This document shows positions 18,777-28,333 of a stretch of 64,000 bases of DNA, piece after piece. The stretch is from Prochlorococcus sp. AG-686-J21 (GTDB lineage Bacteria > Cyanobacteriota > Cyanobacteriia > PCC-6307 > Cyanobiaceae). The stretch covers positions 1 to 64,000 of the forward strand of contig QCVS01000010.1 in NCBI GenBank assembly GCA_003210285.1, read 5' to 3'. The notes below the pieces were generated by a model. That model saw only the letters and a program-made list of their open reading frames with translations. It searched no databases and was not told where the DNA came from. Made by a program: the position numbers and the translations under genes. Within the stretch, counting starts at the first letter, position 1. The number at the start of each line of letters is the position of its first letter.

Positions 18777-20087
18777 TTAATAATTTTGCTCATCATCAAC
18801 CAAAGAAAACAATTTTTCAACAATTTTTAATGATGCTTGTCTTTCTTCTCTTGACTGAGGACTTCTCAATTTAGTTACTGGTGTGTGAAGAATCTTATTA
18901 ATAATCCCTTTAGTTAAAGCTTCTACTACTTTCCTTTCTCGAGCAGAAAAATCAGGTCCCATTCTGCTTAGTGCCTTTTGTAACTCTTCTTTTCTTATTA
19001 ATTCTAAATCAGATCTTAATTTATTTATAACTGGAACTGCTTCTAAACTAGCCCACCACTCCAAAAAAATGATTCTTTCATCTTTAACCAGAGATTCAGC
19101 CTCTTTTGCTATTTTTTGTCTAAATTCCTGATTTCTAGAAACAACTTCCTCCAAGTCATCTACATCAAAAGACTCTATGAAAGCATGATGTTTAACATCA
19201 TTTGAAATATTTCTTGGAACACCTATATCAATAAATTTAAGTTTATTATTTAAACTAATATTTTCAACTCTTGCTAAATCAATAAAAGGTTTTTCAGAGG
19301 CAGTACTTGTAAAGACAAGAGAGGATAAAGATATATTTTCATCCAATTCATTTAAACTCTTGCAATTTATTTCAAGATCTGGGAAACCTCCTGCAAGATT
19401 TACGGCTCTATCAATATTTCTATTTAAGAGAGTGAGCTTATGGCATCCTTTGGACTTCAAATGAGTTATTAAAAGTCTACTCATCCTTCCAGCTCCAACG
19501 ACTAGAACTTTTTCTGATTTCAAACTTACAAGCCCATCAACACCATGATCCTGTCCAATTTTTAATTGAGCCAGTTCTACAGCCGCTGAGCTAATTGACA
19601 CGGCTCCAGTTCCTAAATTTGTTTCAGATCTAACTTTCTTACCAGCACTAACTGATTGACTCAATAACCTATTAAGAATTGGCCCAGTAGATTGATTCTC
19701 CTGACCTAATCTCATCATTTTTTTAACTTGCGAGAGTATTTGCCCTTCACCCAAAACGAGGCTATCTAATCCAGCTGAAACTTTCATTAAATGTAAAACA
19801 GCTTCTTCTTGTCTAAAATCAAAAAGGTGAGGATTTAGGTCTTCAAAATTTACACTCGAGTAATCTGTTAAAAATTCTTTAATAGATGAAATACCAATAT
19901 TTATATCTTTAACAAGAGCGTATATTTCCAACCTATTACAAGTACTTAAAATAGAAACTTCTAAAATATCAGAATAGACCCTCAGAGTTTTTAATGATTC
20001 TGAAATCGATTGATCAGGAATACTTAACTTCTCACGGACTTCGACAGGTGCCGTGCGATGACTTAGTCCGACGACAACAATATGCAT
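18777..20087 (-). CDS. hemA: Glutamyl-tRNA reductase
   Basis: This 436 aa enzyme reduces glutamyl-tRNA to glutamate-1-semialdehyde, the first committed step to heme, chlorophyll and bilins. GLSHRTAPVEVREKL is at 7-21, and Cys50 in LSTCNRLEIY is the thioester nucleophile. The NADP domain has VVGAGRMSRLLITHL, and the C-terminal dimerisation helix region follows. It is 17 nt downstream of glpX on the minus strand. Confidence 0.95.
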   Translation of the reverse strand: MHIVVVGLSHRTAPVEVREKLSIPDQSISESLKTLRVYSDILEVSILSTCNRLEIYALVKDINIGISSIKEFLTDYSSVNFEDLNPHLFDFRQEEAVLHLMKVSAGLDSLVLGEGQILSQVKKMMRLGQENQSTGPILNRLLSQSVSAGKKVRSETNLGTGAVSISSAAVELAQLKIGQDHGVDGLVSLKSEKVLVVGAGRMSRLLITHLKSKGCHKLTLLNRNIDRAVNLAGGFPDLEINCKSLNELDENISLSSLVFTSTASEKPFIDLARVENISLNNKLKFIDIGVPRNISNDVKHHAFIESFDVDDLEEVVSRNQEFRQKIAKEAESLVKDERIIFLEWWASLEAVPVINKLRSDLELIRKEELQKALSRMGPDFSARERKVVEALTKGIINKILHTPVTKLRSPQSREERQASLKIVEKLFSLVDDEQNY

Positions 20088-20104
20088 AAAATCAAATTAA
20101 GATA

Positions 20105-21106
20105 TTAAAGTTTGATGTTTTTAGCACCATCTTTCATGTGTATTGTATTTGTAAATCGACAAGTACTATCTAATGTACTTATTACAAGGCTACTTGTTCT
20201 AGTACAGTCTTTTTCAAATTTAACTCCGTCAAATAATAATCCATCAGTTATTCCACTACCAGCAAAGATTACATTTTCTCCTGATGCGAGTTCGTTGGCC
20301 TCATATATTTTGTCAATATCAGTAATTCCCATTTCATTTAAACGTTTAATATTTCCTTCTTTTGTATAGTCAGCCCATTCAGAAGTTTGCGCAATTGCAG
20401 GGTCATAAACCAACTGTCCTTGAAAATGTCCACCCAGAGCTCTCATGGCAGCGGCAGATATTACACCTTCTGGAGCCGCTCCAATACCCATTAAGCAATG
20501 AGTCCCTGTACCTGCAAATCCGCATGCAATTGCAGCTTGAACATCTCCATCAGAGATTGGTTGAATTTTTGCTCCACATTCTCGAATCTCCTTGATCAAA
20601 TCTTTATGTCTTGCTCTATCCATAACTACTACAGTAAGTTCATCAATCGCTAAATCTAGGCAATTACTTAAAATCTTTAAATTCTCAGTAGGTGATTTCC
20701 TGATATCTACCTTTCCTTTTGCCGCTGGAGGTGCTGCCAATTTATTCATATAAAAATCAGGTGCATTAAAAAGCCCCCCAGTGTCTGAAGCAGCTAATAC
20801 TGCCATAGATCCTCTTTGGTTGTTAGCACAAAGATTGGTTCCTTCACAAGGATCTACAGCGAAGTCAACCCCTGGGCCGTTTCCACTTCCTACCTCTTCC
20901 CCGATATATAACATTGGTGCTTCGTCACGTTCACCTTCACCTATCACAATTTTTCCTTTCATCTCAATTTTGCCCATACGCAACCTCATTGCTTCAACAG
21001 CAGCTGCGTCAGCTTCGTCTTTCTGACCTAAACCTGTAAGTTTCGCTGATGCGATTGCGGCTTGCTCGACTACTTCGAGAATTTCTTGAATTAAAGTTTG
21101 ATTCAC
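20105..21106 (-). CDS. glpX: Class II fructose-1,6/sedoheptulose-1,7-bisphosphatase
   Basis: This 333 aa Mg-dependent phosphatase of the GlpX family serves as the main cyanobacterial SBPase/FBPase in the Calvin cycle. [18 protein letters not shown] (56-73), [11 protein letters not shown] and [21 protein letters not shown] are family motifs. It is divergent from rpe across a 187 nt region that probably holds both promoters; the two enzymes work two steps apart in the cycle. Confidence 0.95.
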   Translation of the reverse strand: MNQTLIQEILEVVEQAAIASAKLTGLGQKDEADAAAVEAMRLRMGKIEMKGKIVIGEGERDEAPMLYIGEEVGSGNGPGVDFAVDPCEGTNLCANNQRGSMAVLAASDTGGLFNAPDFYMNKLAAPPAAKGKVDIRKSPTENLKILSNCLDLAIDELTVVVMDRARHKDLIKEIRECGAKIQPISDGDVQAAIACGFAGTGTHCLMGIGAAPEGVISAAAMRALGGHFQGQLVYDPAIAQTSEWADYTKEGNIKRLNEMGITDIDKIYEANELASGENVIFAGSGITDGLLFDGVKFEKDCTRTSSLVISTLDSTCRFTNTIHMKDGAKNIKL

Positions 21107-21293
21107 AATTAAATTTTAAAAGATTTTCTAAGAGGTTAAAAACATATTCTCATAAAAAATGCCTTTTTTATAAGAATTAATTTGCTAAGTAGTTTTTTTT
21201 AACTCTGTGCAGCTGTTACTTTATCAGGCCGCGACTTGAAATTAGGAATAAGCAACCAAATATAGTATCTTTATTAAATATTTTAAAAATTAA

Positions 21294-22049
21294 ATGCCAG
21301 AAACTAATTCTAAAAATTCAGTTAGTGTTAATCGACCAATTCAAATAATTCCTTCCGTTCTACCAGCAGACTGGGCAAATATGGGGGCATGCGTTAAAGA
21401 TCTTGAAGAAGCAGGCGTTGATCGTATTCAATTTGATGTCATGGATGGAAATTTTGTGCCCAATCTTACATTTGGACCTGAAATGATTGCTGCATGTAGA
21501 AAATATTGCGAGGTTCCTTTTGAAACTCAATTAATGGTAAGCCAATATAATTGTGAGACAATGCTTGAGGCATATGTAAAAGCCACTAAAGGTCCAAATG
21601 GAGAGCCTGGAGTTGTCATAGCTCATGCCGAAGCTAATGTTCACCTTCACAGAGTCCTTGGAAAGATAAGAGATCTTGGTGGATCACCATCGGTTGCATT
21701 AAATCCTCATACACCATTTGAAATGATTGAAAATATTATGGATATGGTTGATCATGTCTTGGTAATGACAGTTAATCCAGGATTTGGTGGCCAAGCCTAC
21801 ATACCAACAATGTTAAATAAAATAAGAAAGATTAGACAATTCGTAATTACAAAGAATTTGAATGTAGATATTGAAGTTGATGGTGGAATAAAAGCAAATT
21901 GGACCATTTCGCAATGTGCAGAAGCTGGTGCTAATTGTTTCATTGCGGGAAGTGGAATGTTTGCTTATCCAACTTTAAAAGAGGGTTGTGATGAATTAAG
22001 GTCAGTTGCTCTAGATGCTCAAAATGGGAAAATAATTTCAGAACCTTAA
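21294..22049 (+). CDS. rpe: Ribulose-phosphate 3-epimerase
   Basis: This 251 aa TIM-barrel enzyme interconverts ribulose 5-phosphate and xylulose 5-phosphate. IIPSVLPADWANMG opens the barrel. FDVMDGNFVPNLTFG carries the metal-binding His-equivalent and Asp region, VLVMTVNPGFGGQ is the phosphate loop, and DIEVDGGIKANW holds the second catalytic Asp. The first ~15 residues (MPETNSKNSVSVNRP) are a short polar extension. It ends 10 nt before the convergent ccsA stop. Confidence 0.95.
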   Translation: MPETNSKNSVSVNRPIQIIPSVLPADWANMGACVKDLEEAGVDRIQFDVMDGNFVPNLTFGPEMIAACRKYCEVPFETQLMVSQYNCETMLEAYVKATKGPNGEPGVVIAHAEANVHLHRVLGKIRDLGGSPSVALNPHTPFEMIENIMDMVDHVLVMTVNPGFGGQAYIPTMLNKIRKIRQFVITKNLNVDIEVDGGIKANWTISQCAEAGANCFIAGSGMFAYPTLKEGCDELRSVALDAQNGKIISEP

Positions 22050-22059
22050 TAATTGGCAC

Positions 22060-23004
22060 TTAAAATAAATTAAACATTCCAAAAATCCAACCATAACTGT
22101 GCAAACCTACACCTAAGAAATTTACTCCGACATAGCATATTAGTACTATAAAAAAGCCAGAAGTAGCAAGTAATGCAGGTCTTCTACCTTGCCAACCTCT
22201 ACTTATCCTCATATGTAGATAGGCAGCATAAAATAGCCAAGAGATGAAAGCCCAGGTCTCCTTAGGATCCCAACTCCACCAAGTGCCCCAAGCTTCATTG
22301 GCCCAAATAGCTCCAGTAATTAAACCAAGAGTTAGAAGAACAAATCCAACTAATATAGATCTATAACTAAGAGTATCTAATTCCTCAGAATGAGAAAAAT
22401 TTATAGGCTCAATCACATTATTGATCGAGTATGAATTAGACATTTTGAAACCACCTACACCTGTAGAACTACTTCTAAGTTGAAGAGGTTGGCTTTTATT
22501 AATAAATAGTACAGAAGCTGAAAGTAAAGAGCCAATTATAAGAGCGGCATAACTAAGCATGACTACACTTACATGCATAATTAACCAACTTGATCTTAAT
22601 GCTGGGACAAGATTAGATGATAGCTTTAAATCTTCTGGCAAAACAAAACAAGCAAAAGCTACAGTTAAAAGTTCAACAGGTATTGCTATTGCTGGGATTA
22701 TCGGAGTCGGGTATTCATTCTCAACTAATAATTGACCTAAAGATATACCCCAAACTAAGAAATATAGCGATTCATATAAGTTACTAATTGGAAAATGTCC
22801 CGATAAACTCCATCTAAAGATAAGCTGCAAAGCTATGAGGAGATTAATTAAAATAGTAATTAGTCTCACATATGATGAGGATTTTTTATTAAATAAGGCC
22901 AATAGAGAAACAGGCAAATTAATTAATAAAAAATAAAAAATTAAAATGCCTATAGAAGATACAGGATCGTAAAATAAATTTTTGACAAATCCATAAAATA
23001 TCAT
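22060..23004 (-). CDS. ccsA: Cytochrome c biogenesis protein CcsA
   Basis: This 314 aa polytopic membrane protein handles heme export and attachment in system II c-type cytochrome maturation, with Ccs1/CcsB. The tryptophan-rich heme motif WGTWWSWDPKETWAF is present near residue 235-250, flanked by about eight hydrophobic segments. Conserved His residues occur in LIMHVSVVM and AYLHMRI. Its partner is not in the window. It is needed for cytochrome f and the soluble c cytochromes. Confidence 0.92.
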   Translation of the reverse strand: MIFYGFVKNLFYDPVSSIGILIFYFLLINLPVSLLALFNKKSSSYVRLITILINLLIALQLIFRWSLSGHFPISNLYESLYFLVWGISLGQLLVENEYPTPIIPAIAIPVELLTVAFACFVLPEDLKLSSNLVPALRSSWLIMHVSVVMLSYAALIIGSLLSASVLFINKSQPLQLRSSSTGVGGFKMSNSYSINNVIEPINFSHSEELDTLSYRSILVGFVLLTLGLITGAIWANEAWGTWWSWDPKETWAFISWLFYAAYLHMRISRGWQGRRPALLATSGFFIVLICYVGVNFLGVGLHSYGWIFGMFNLF

Positions 23005-23126
23005 CTTTAGATTATAAAACTGTATTGTTTGACTTAATTATAAAATAATAAAATAAATAAAATATTCATGCCTATATCAAAAAATTTAATTTAAATTTAA
23101 TTAAAATTTATTTCTAAATCAACTAC

Positions 23127-23855
23127 TCAAAGTTGAAAGTCATCCCCCAAATAAAACTTTTTCACTATCTGATTACTTGCAAGTTCAGTAGATGTTCCAT
23201 GAGCTAAAATCCTTCCTTCACTTAAAACATATGATTTGCTTGTAATTAATAGAGTCTCTCTTACATTATGGTCAGTGATAAGAATTCCCATTCCAGACTT
23301 ACTTAGTTTAATAATAAGTTTCTTTAAATCATTTACAGCCAAAGGGTCGATCCCAGCAAAAGGTTCATCCAAAAGTAAATATTTCGGTCCTTCTCTACCA
23401 ACTGATAGAGCTCTTGCTATTTCACACCTTCTCCTCTCCCCTCCTGATAGTTGATAACCATAATTATCAACAACTTTATTTAAATTAAATTCATTAATTA
23501 TTTTTTCTCTCTTATTTCTTACTAATGCGCTATTAAAAAATGAATTATATAAGGCTAAGTCAATATTTTCTTTAACTGTTAGATCTCTGAAGATACTTGC
23601 TTCTTGAGTTAAATATCCTAAACCAAGTCTTGCTCTTCTAGGCAAAGGTAAATTGTTTATAGATTTGCCATTCATTAATATATCTCCCTTATCAGGTTTT
23701 AAATTGCCAACCGCAAGATTAAAAGTAGACGTTTTACCCGCACCATTTGGTCCCATTAAACCTACAATTTCGCCTGGGCATACCTTTATTGACACATTCT
23801 TTACTATTGATTTCCCTTCAATAGTCAGAAATACGTTCTTTATTTCAAAATTCAT
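23127..23855 (-). CDS. lptB: LPS export ABC transporter ATP-binding protein LptB-like
   Basis: This 242 aa ATPase has Walker A GPNGAGKTS (35-43), the signature LSGGERRRCEIARAL, Walker B YLLLDEPFAGIDP and the H-loop ITDHNVRETL. The ITDHNVRETL form and DEPFAGIDP are typical of LptB, which drives LPS extraction with LptF/G. A generic YhbG annotation would mean the same. It begins inside the last 11 nt of the DUF309 gene. Lipid A synthesis is supported elsewhere in the window by lpxD. Confidence 0.88.
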   Translation of the reverse strand: MNFEIKNVFLTIEGKSIVKNVSIKVCPGEIVGLMGPNGAGKTSTFNLAVGNLKPDKGDILMNGKSINNLPLPRRARLGLGYLTQEASIFRDLTVKENIDLALYNSFFNSALVRNKREKIINEFNLNKVVDNYGYQLSGGERRRCEIARALSVGREGPKYLLLDEPFAGIDPLAVNDLKKLIIKLSKSGMGILITDHNVRETLLITSKSYVLSEGRILAHGTSTELASNQIVKKFYLGDDFQL

Positions 23856-24228
23856 TCTTCTCTTTTATCAATAGATAGGGCTTATCATTCTCATTTAATT
23901 CCTCTTTATATTGAAGTTTTCTTAATAATGTCTCAAGACATTTACAAAAAGATTCGAGGTCTATACCTAAATCAATATTAGTTCTACTTTTTATTCTACC
24001 TAAGCCTTCACCCATTAATATCGTTGCTCCATTGAAATTACCTTTGCTTAAATGGAATTGAGAAACAGATACCTGAAGTATACCTTGTATAACTTGTCTC
24101 TCATCGCCATCAAGAGTATTCCATATGTCTTCAAAAGCATCATGAGCTTCATACCATTTTTGTTTATTGAAAAGATTTAAAGCCTCTAAAAAAATATCCT
24201 CGAAACTTTTGATATCTTCTTCTCTCAT
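23845..24228 (-). CDS. DUF309 family protein
   Basis: This 127 aa helical protein carries the DUF309 pattern: EALNLFNKQKWYEAHDAFEDIWN, then QVIQGILQVSVSQFHLSKGNFNGATILM, a histidine-containing helical hairpin. The EAHD...W and QG(I/L)LQ...H residues are family landmarks. The function is unknown. It sits between typA (6 nt away) and lptB (11 nt overlap), in one probable transcript. Confidence 0.85.
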   Translation of the reverse strand: MREEDIKSFEDIFLEALNLFNKQKWYEAHDAFEDIWNTLDGDERQVIQGILQVSVSQFHLSKGNFNGATILMGEGLGRIKSRTNIDLGIDLESFCKCLETLLRKLQYKEELNENDKPYLLIKEKNEF

Positions 24229-24234
24229 AATATT

Positions 24235-26037
24235 TTATTTTTTCATTGCCTTCTTCTTATTTAATTTTCTCATTCTTATAGAATCTGGTGTGACCTCTAA
24301 CATTTCGTCGGGACCTATATATTCAAGTGCTCTCTCAAGAGTGATATCTACTGGAGATTGTAAAGTATCTAATTCTTCTGCTCCCGCAGATCTAATGTTA
24401 GTCAATTGCTTGGTTTTACAGATATTTAACTCTAAATCTTGTGATCTATTATTCTCGCCAATAATCATACCTTTATAAACTTTTACTCCTGGTTTAATAA
24501 AATAAACACCTCTATCTTCTGCATTTTTTAAAGCATAGAATGTTGCTACACCCTCTTCAAAAGAGATAAGTACACCATTTCTTCTTGTCTCAAAATCTCC
24601 AGCTTTAGGTTTATATTCATAGAAAGAATGACTCATAATTCCCTCACCTCTGGTTATTCTGACAAATTCACCTCGGAAGCCGATAAGGCCTCTTGATGGT
24701 ACAAGAAATTCTAATTGGGTTCTTCCGTCTGAACTTGTCTGCATGTTTTTCATTTCAGCCTTTCGTGATCCTAGTTTTTCAATACAAGATCCAACTGCTA
24801 CCTCTGGAACATCTAAAACTAATGTCTCTATAGGTTCGCACTGAACATCATCAATTTCTCTAAAAATAACTTGAGGTTGCGATATTTGGAATTCAAAACC
24901 TTCTCGTCTCATTGTTTCTATCAAAATTCCTAAATGAAGTTCCCCTCTCCCAGAAACAGAAAATCTATCTGGAGAATCCGTTTCTTCAACTCTTAGGGCT
25001 ACATTAGTTAATAATTCCCTTTCCAATCTATTCTTTAATTGTCTACTTGTAACAAATTTCCCTTCCTTACCAGCGAATGGAGAATCATTTACCACAAAGG
25101 TCATATTTAAGGTAGGTTCATCAACTTTAATTAAAGGAAGTGGATGAGGAGAATCAGGACAAGCAATCGTTTCACCAATATTTACATCATCAAAACCTGA
25201 AACAGCAACAATATCCCCTGCAAAGGCTTCTTTGATATCAATTCTTTGTAATCCCTCAAAGCCTAAAAGCTTGCTTACTTTACCCTTGATAGTTTTCCCA
25301 CTTTCTTTTATTAAGCTAGCTTGTTGGCCATTTTTTATAGTTCCATTGTGAATTTTTCCAATCACAATTCTTCCTAAGAAATCAGAATAATCCAAGGTTG
25401 TAATTTGAAGTTGCAATGGCTTATTTGAATCTCCTACAGGTGGTGGAACATGCCTAAGAATAGCTTCAAAAAGAGGCAGCATATTATCGCTATTTGATTC
25501 CATTTCTTCTTTTGCAAAACCAGATAAACCACTACCGAATAAATAAGGAAAATCGCATTGATCATCATCAGCACCTAATTCAAGAAATAAATCAAGAACT
25601 TTATCCACAGCAATTTCTGGGACTACTCTAGGTCTATCAATTTTATTTACAAAAACTATAGGCCTAAGACCTTTTTCTAAAGCTTTTTTCAAAACAAATC
25701 TTGTTTGAGGCATAGGGCCCTCATTAGCATCGACAATTAATAAACAACCATCAACCATGCCCAAGACTCTCTCAACTTCGCCACCGAAGTCAGCATGGCC
25801 AGGCGTATCAATAATATTAATTCTTGTATTTTTGTAATTAACAGCAGTATTTTTTGAAAGTATTGTTATACCTCTTTCTCTCTCGAGATCATTTGAATCC
25901 ATTACGCAAGTTGGAACTACTTCGTTATCTCTAAAGATTCCAGATTGGGATAATAATGCATCAACAAGTGTTGTTTTCCCATGATCTACATGAGCGATAA
26001 TTGCTACATTTCTTATTTCTTTAATTAAAGTTGACAT
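24235..26037 (-). CDS. typA: Ribosome-associated GTPase TypA/BipA
   Basis: This 600 aa translational GTPase acts on 70S ribosomes or 50S assembly, notably under stress and cold. The G1 motif [13 protein letters not shown]3 [15 protein letters not shown] and G4 VNKIDRP are intact, and the BipA-specific C-terminal domain ([20 protein letters not shown]) is present. I prefer ATG 26037 ([10 protein letters not shown]) over 26055, because the six extra residues are not BipA-like. Confidence 0.95.
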   Translation of the reverse strand: MSTLIKEIRNVAIIAHVDHGKTTLVDALLSQSGIFRDNEVVPTCVMDSNDLERERGITILSKNTAVNYKNTRINIIDTPGHADFGGEVERVLGMVDGCLLIVDANEGPMPQTRFVLKKALEKGLRPIVFVNKIDRPRVVPEIAVDKVLDLFLELGADDDQCDFPYLFGSGLSGFAKEEMESNSDNMLPLFEAILRHVPPPVGDSNKPLQLQITTLDYSDFLGRIVIGKIHNGTIKNGQQASLIKESGKTIKGKVSKLLGFEGLQRIDIKEAFAGDIVAVSGFDDVNIGETIACPDSPHPLPLIKVDEPTLNMTFVVNDSPFAGKEGKFVTSRQLKNRLERELLTNVALRVEETDSPDRFSVSGRGELHLGILIETMRREGFEFQISQPQVIFREIDDVQCEPIETLVLDVPEVAVGSCIEKLGSRKAEMKNMQTSSDGRTQLEFLVPSRGLIGFRGEFVRITRGEGIMSHSFYEYKPKAGDFETRRNGVLISFEEGVATFYALKNAEDRGVYFIKPGVKVYKGMIIGENNRSQDLELNICKTKQLTNIRSAGAEELDTLQSPVDITLERALEYIGPDEMLEVTPDSIRMRKLNKKKAMKK

Positions 26038-26144
26038 CAATAAACTTACAAACAAATAGTTGATTAATTCAAGGCTAACTCAAAGAATGCTTATTCTGAA
26101 GAATTTATCTATAAGACTTTGAAAATCAAATACAAAAACTCTAA

Positions 26145-26891
26145 TTAGTTATAAGTTTTTAGTATTTTAGCTTTTTTCAAATTCCTATTTGATGCTTCAA
26201 AAACTTTAAGTGCTTCTATCGATCCTTCATATCTCCAGTGCCAAGGCTCATAATCAACATTTTTATTATTTTGATTAAAAGATAATTTGAAATGATACTT
26301 GGCTGCATTCTTTTTAAGCCATCTAAATGCATCCGTGTTTTCAAATTCAACTTCAAAGTCTGTTTCTCTGTTGTAAGCATCTCCAATATCTATAGCAAAT
26401 CCTGTACTATGTTCAGAATATCCTGGTGGTGCTGAGACCCTAGCTCTCTCTGCAGCGATTTGATTTCTCATGGATTTTAAAGAATAAAAAATATCTTTTT
26501 GCAGATTTATTGATCTATATCCACTAAGGAATACCAAGTATATTCCATCTTTTCTCGCATCTTTTCTCATCTTCAGAAGAGAATCACTCATATCAATATG
26601 AACTTCAATATTTGGTTCAATAAAGACTAATTTTTCTTTTGAAATTTCCTTGTAGGGTAAATGACCCAAAATACTAAGATCATTATTTACAACTTTTTTA
26701 ACATTATTAACTCCAGAGAGAATAATTTTAAAATTACTCTTAAATGCCAAGCCAATAAAAGGTAAAAGAAATATTAAAAAAAAAGCTATAAATAAAGAAT
26801 ATTTCTTTAATTTAAATTTATTTTCATTTAAATTCCTTCTCTCCGCAACATGTATATCAATGTCTTCATTTATAAGATTCTTTTTTTTCAA
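26145..26891 (-). CDS. Membrane-anchored D-Ala-D-Ala carboxypeptidase (M15B, VanY-like)
   Basis: This 248 aa protein has an N-terminal cytoplasmic stretch, one membrane helix (about 31-50) and a periplasmic zinc peptidase domain. The zinc ligands and catalytic residue are visible: H161 and D168 in SEHSTGFAIDIGD, then E215 and H218 in YEPWHW. RSINLQ(K)D at 126-133 supplies the substrate arginine. It trims D-Ala from peptidoglycan stem peptides. A vancomycin resistance role is not implied. It diverges from chlP. Confidence 0.88.
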   Translation of the reverse strand: MKKKNLINEDIDIHVAERRNLNENKFKLKKYSLFIAFFLIFLLPFIGLAFKSNFKIILSGVNNVKKVVNNDLSILGHLPYKEISKEKLVFIEPNIEVHIDMSDSLLKMRKDARKDGIYLVFLSGYRSINLQKDIFYSLKSMRNQIAAERARVSAPPGYSEHSTGFAIDIGDAYNRETDFEVEFENTDAFRWLKKNAAKYHFKLSFNQNNKNVDYEPWHWRYEGSIEALKVFEASNRNLKKAKILKTYN

Positions 26892-27001
26892 TATAAGAAT
26901 AATAATTAAAAAGATATTTCGATATTAACTATTAATTTACGAAATGCACTTTTATAAGGAAATTGATGTAGTTTTTTAATAGGGTACAATTTTTTTTTAA
27001 T

Positions 27002-28333
27002 ATGTTGAGAGTTGCTGTTATCGGTGGGGGTCCAAGTGGTTCATGTGCTGCTGAAATACTTGCTAAATCTGGGATTAAAACTTGGCTTTTTGAAAGGAAA
27101 TTAGATAATGCAAAACCATGCGGAGGAGCCATTCCTCTTTGCATGGTTGAGGAATTTGACTTACCAGAAACTATTATAGATAGAAAAGTAAGACATATGA
27201 AAATGATATCTCCCTCTAATAGAGAAGTTGATATTAGCTTGGATAATGTTTATGGCAAAAGTGATAATGAATATATAGGAATGTGCAGAAGAGAGGTGAT
27301 GGATGCATTTATGAGAAACAGAGCTTCTGAACTTGGGGCAACATTAATTAATGGATTAGTTACTTCAATTGATACTGGGAATGATAATCAAGGTCCATAC
27401 AAACTTTCATATTCAGATTTTTCTTCTGGAGAAAAGAAAGGAGAACTTAAAGAATTAACTGTAGACCTCTTGATTGGGGCTGATGGAGCAAACAGCAGAG
27501 TTGCAAAAGCAATGGATGCAGGCGATTACAAAGTGGCAATAGCATTCCAAGAAAGAATTAAGTTGCCTAAAGAAGAAATGAGTTACTACGAAGACCTCGC
27601 TGAGATGTATGTAGGAACAGATGTTTCTCCTGATTTTTATGGTTGGGTATTTCCTAAATATGATCATGTAGCAGTAGGGACAGGCACAATGCAAAAGAAC
27701 CAATCTCTTATAAAAGGTCTACAAGAAGGAGTAAGGAATAGAGCAAAAAAAAGGCTGGTGAATGGTGAAGTCATAAAAGTTGAAGCACATCCTATTCCTG
27801 AGCATCCAAGACCTCGAAGAGTTGTAGGCAGGATGGCTTTGGTAGGTGATGCAGCTGGCTATGTAACGAAAAGCTCTGGAGAAGGTATATACTTTGCTGC
27901 AAAAAGTGGAAGAATGTGTGCTGAAGAAATCGTTGAAGCTTCAAAAAACGGGGAACAGATTCCATCAGAAAAAGATTTAAAAAATTACTTAAAAAAATGG
28001 GATAAAAAATATGGAACAACCTACAAGGTATTAGAAATTCTTCAAAATATTTTCTATAGAAATGATTCCGCTAGAGAAGCTTTTGTTGAAATGTGTGATG
28101 ATATGGATGTTCAAAGACTAACTTTTGATAGTTATCTATATAAAAAAGTTGTTGCGATGAAACCCCTTCAGCAAATTAAACTAACTATGCTCACTCTTGG
28201 ATCAATTTTAAGAGGGAAAGCACTGGCACCATTAAAATATAAACCAGTTAAAAGTGCTGTAAGAGAAGAAAAAGAAGTCGAAAAAATGCTTAAGAATTAT
28301 TCAATTAAAGGTGGAATTAAAGTTAAGAGTTAA
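27002..28333 (+). CDS. chlP: Geranylgeranyl reductase
   Basis: This 443 aa flavoenzyme reduces geranylgeranyl groups to phytyl for chlorophyll and tocopherol. The FAD motif GGGPSGSCAAEILA is at 8-21, then CGGAIPLCMVEEF, and the second FAD motif VGDAAGYVTKSSGEGIYFAAKSG. The length and C-terminal region match cyanobacterial ChlP. The start ATG at 27002 follows a run of T. Its 3' end overlaps the convergent glyS by 11 nt. Confidence 0.95.
   Translation: MLRVAVIGGGPSGSCAAEILAKSGIKTWLFERKLDNAKPCGGAIPLCMVEEFDLPETIIDRKVRHMKMISPSNREVDISLDNVYGKSDNEYIGMCRREVMDAFMRNRASELGATLINGLVTSIDTGNDNQGPYKLSYSDFSSGEKKGELKELTVDLLIGADGANSRVAKAMDAGDYKVAIAFQERIKLPKEEMSYYEDLAEMYVGTDVSPDFYGWVFPKYDHVAVGTGTMQKNQSLIKGLQEGVRNRAKKRLVNGEVIKVEAHPIPEHPRPRRVVGRMALVGDAAGYVTKSSGEGIYFAAKSGRMCAEEIVEASKNGEQIPSEKDLKNYLKKWDKKYGTTYKVLEILQNIFYRNDSAREAFVEMCDDMDVQRLTFDSYLYKKVVAMKPLQQIKLTMLTLGSILRGKALAPLKYKPVKSAVREEKEVEKMLKNYSIKGGIKVKS

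Noticed and set aside
18689-18874. Plus-strand 61-codon frame overlapping the 3' end of hemA
   Set aside because: Half of it is antisense to hemA, and it has no family features or ribosome binding site.
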